Below, piece after piece: positions 62,608 through 64,000 of a stretch of 64,000 nucleotides of DNA (position 1 is the first letter of the stretch; each line of letters starts with the position of its first letter). The position numbers and the translations under genes were made by a program. The stretch is from Heliomicrobium undosum (GTDB taxonomy: Bacteria > Bacillota > Desulfitobacteriia > Heliobacteriales > Heliobacteriaceae), in assembly GCF_009877425.1 (NCBI RefSeq), contig NZ_WXEY01000012.1, positions 1 to 64,000 of the forward strand, in the 5' to 3' direction. The notes under the pieces were generated by a model. The model was not told where the DNA came from, searched no databases, and was given only the letters and a program-made list of their open reading frames with translations.

Positions 62608-63393
62608 TTACTTCGCGCCGAAGTACTTGACGGACAGTTCTTTGATCTTGCCGTTCTTTTCGAGCTTGTCCAGGGCGTCGTTGATCTTTTGCTGCAGTTC
62701 CGTGTCGTCCTTGCGGACGGCGAAGCCGAACTGTTCCTTCTCCAAGCTGGTGTCTTCCAGGACGAGGAGTTTGGCGTCAGGGTTGTTGACCAGGTAGTTC
62801 TGGGCTACCGGCTTGTCGGCGATGACGGCGTCGAGTCCGTCGATCCGCAGGGTGTTCAGCGCGTCGGGGCAGGTTTCAAAGCGCTTGATCTTGGCGCTGC
62901 GCTCGCCCAACAGTTTTTCAGCCACGCCCATGCCGGTCGTTCCGTTCTGGACGCCCACGTTTTTATCTTTCAGGTCGGCGAGGGTCTTGACGGGGGAGCC
63001 TTCCTTGACGATGATGGCTTGGACGGAATCGTAATAGGGCTTGGAGAAGCCGATGCTCTCTTTGCGCTTTTCCGTGATCGTCATCGCCGAGGCGATCATG
63101 TCGATGCTCTGGTTCTGCAGTTCGGCGATCAGGCTGTCAAAGGGCGTATTCTTGATCTCCACCTCGACGCCGATCTCCTTGCCGATTTCCTTGGCCAGGT
63201 CGACGTCGAAGCCGATGATTTCGCCTTTTTCGTCCTTCCATTCAAAGGGGCGGTAGGTGGCTTCCGTGCCGACGACGATTTTCTTCTTGGCCGTCGTGGT
63301 TGTGGCGGGGGCGTTGCCGCCGCATCCGGCGAGACTGACGAGCAGGCCTGTGGCGAGCGCTGCGGCGCAGCCGATGCGCATCCATTTGGTCAT
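62608..63393 (-). CDS. Amino-acid ABC transporter substrate-binding lipoprotein
   Basis: 261 residues. Lipobox SLAGC, Thr-rich linker, then SBP_bac_3 fold: IVVGTEATYRPFEWKDEKGEIIGFDVDLAKEIGKE, ASAMTITEKRKESIGFSKPYY and VGVQNGTTGMGVAEKLLG. No permease or ATPase next to it, so it is either an orphan or shares the importer at 38.5-41.6 kb. Start: ATG at 63393 with GGAGG nine bases upstream. Confidence 0.93.
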   Translation of the reverse strand: MTKWMRIGCAAALATGLLVSLAGCGGNAPATTTTAKKKIVVGTEATYRPFEWKDEKGEIIGFDVDLAKEIGKEIGVEVEIKNTPFDSLIAELQNQSIDMIASAMTITEKRKESIGFSKPYYDSVQAIIVKEGSPVKTLADLKDKNVGVQNGTTGMGVAEKLLGERSAKIKRFETCPDALNTLRIDGLDAVIADKPVAQNYLVNNPDAKLLVLEDTSLEKEQFGFAVRKDDTELQQKINDALDKLEKNGKIKELSVKYFGAK

Positions 63394-63437
63394 CTGATAG
63401 GTCCTCCGTTTCGCGTTGGGTTTTGACATACGCGCAT

Positions 63438-63466
63438 ATTATACAAGTGTGAGCATAAAATCACAA
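63438..63466 (-). promoter_or_regulatory. Sigma-A promoter of the lipoprotein gene
   Basis: Minus strand TTGTGA (63466-63461), 17-nt spacer, perfect TATAAT (63443-63438), 45 nt upstream of the start codon. Confidence 0.85.
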
Positions 63467-63664
63467 GAACAAATAAACGGCAATTGCATGCAGTAACTGT
63501 GTGGGAGCGGTTTCCTATTAAAAACCTGCCGGCGACATCGGCGCGGTCAAGGAAAAAAGTTCGTGAAAACAATGACAATTTTTATGTGTGAAAGGCTAAA
63601 CTCGGTTCCAACGGAAGACGATAGTAACGGTGAGGGACTTGGGTAGGGATACCCGAAGGGAGAG

Positions 63665-63832
63665 ATGGCCATGGATGGCATTCGCGTCGTCCCCGTTTTC
63701 CCTCCACAGTACTTTCCCCAAAAAGAGAGGGAACGGGCAAAGGAAGTCCTCCCAACGACCAAGGGAAAACCAAAAGAATTTTCCCAATTGTTGATGGAGG
63801 CCATCCAGAAGGAGCAAAGGAAGGCACACTGA
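63665..63832 (+). CDS. Small basic protein (55 aa)
   Basis: 55 residues: a short hydrophobic, Pro-rich start (GIRVVPVFPPQYFP), then Lys/Glu/Arg-rich helix ending FSQLLMEAIQKEQRKAH. GAAGGGAGAG lies before the ATG at 63665 and a second ATG follows at 63671. No family assigned. Confidence 0.45.
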   Translation: MAMDGIRVVPVFPPQYFPQKERERAKEVLPTTKGKPKEFSQLLMEAIQKEQRKAH

Positions 63833-63839
63833 CGCCCGG

Positions 63840-63965
63840 GAGACCGCCCCAACGGAAGAGAAAACCCGAGAACAGAGAAAAGAAACGGAGCGCAAACAAA
63901 GAACCAGACCCGAAAATGAAACGAAGACCCGAGAACGGAAGCGAAGACCCAGAAACGGAGCAAAC
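63840..63965 (+). repeat. Purine-rich imperfect tandem repeats at window end
   Basis: Repeated ACCCGAGAACGGAAGCGA-like units of about 20-22 nt (GAAGACCCGAGAACGGAAGC, then GAAGACCCAGAAACGGAGC). No coding frame of interest. The repeat may continue past the window. Confidence 0.5.
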
Positions 63966-64000
63966 ACGCGAAACAGGAGCCGTCCGGCCCGGTTGCCGGA

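Overview
The window looks like chromosomal DNA from an anaerobic, endospore-forming Firmicute (Clostridia; possibly Heliobacteriales/Peptococcales-like). The evidence is the sporulation-linked trio prkA, yhbH and spoVR, a double-cubane-cluster reductase with its ATP-driven activase, an [FeFe]-hydrogenase-like sensor, an S-box (SAM-I) riboswitch, RsiW-type anti-sigma signalling, strong GGAGG ribosome sites and many TTG starts. The genus is inference only: no rRNA, tRNA or photosynthesis gene is visible.

Layout. 1-10.5 kb: a DUF1906 protein, two methyl-accepting chemotaxis proteins, small membrane proteins, an unrecognised His/Cys-rich protein, a VanW protein, and the activase/double-cubane reductase pair. 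10.6-15.5 kb: ACT-domain malic enzyme, then promoter, SAM-I riboswitch, terminator and metNIQ. 15.6-24.5 kb: a C39-like secreted peptidase with a stalk-domain protein, prkA-yhbH, then an AT-richer accessory patch with two tandem Imm26-like genes (the second frameshifted), a DUF4259 protein and a lipoprotein. 24.7-31 kb: a large hybrid histidine kinase and a soluble ferredoxin/hydrogenase-like/chemoreceptor fusion. 31-37 kb (mostly minus strand): an ECF sigma/anti-sigma/ABC-exporter unit, a double flavodoxin-like protein and a CBS protein. 37-42 kb: HD-GYP protein and a polar amino-acid ABC importer.

41.9-46.2 kb holds the most unusual gene set: a TIGR04222-like membrane protein with a Gly/Cys-rich tail, an adjoining radical SAM/SPASM protein with an expanded hexanucleotide tract, an Mrp-like ATPase, then a promoter, a strongly structured terminator-ended leader RNA, and a REC-GGDEF diguanylate cyclase. 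spoVR follows at 46.9-48.5 kb.

48.6-61.1 kb is a complete type I-E CRISPR-Cas locus: array 1 (about 32 repeats, decayed trailer), cas3-cse1-cse2-cas7-cas5-cas6e-cas1-cas2, and array 2 (24 repeats). The sequence records its history. The leader of array 1 is 29/31 identical to the cas2 3' end plus array-2 leader. A decayed copy of the spoVR 3' end lies on the far side of array 1. Fossil repeats with exact 61-bp phase lie between array 1 and cas3. The two repeat types differ by an inverted tetraloop.

61-64 kb: an acidic coiled-coil protein, a 640-bp gene-free stretch with a possible structured RNA, an amino-acid binding lipoprotein with a clear promoter, and a short ORF followed by a purine-rich imperfect repeat at the window edge.

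Functionally the window is dominated by sensing: two ordinary chemoreceptors, one soluble Fe-S chemoreceptor, a hybrid kinase and c-di-GMP synthesis and turnover domains. Nutrient uptake (methionine, polar amino acids), sporulation kinase functions and phage defence make up most of the rest.
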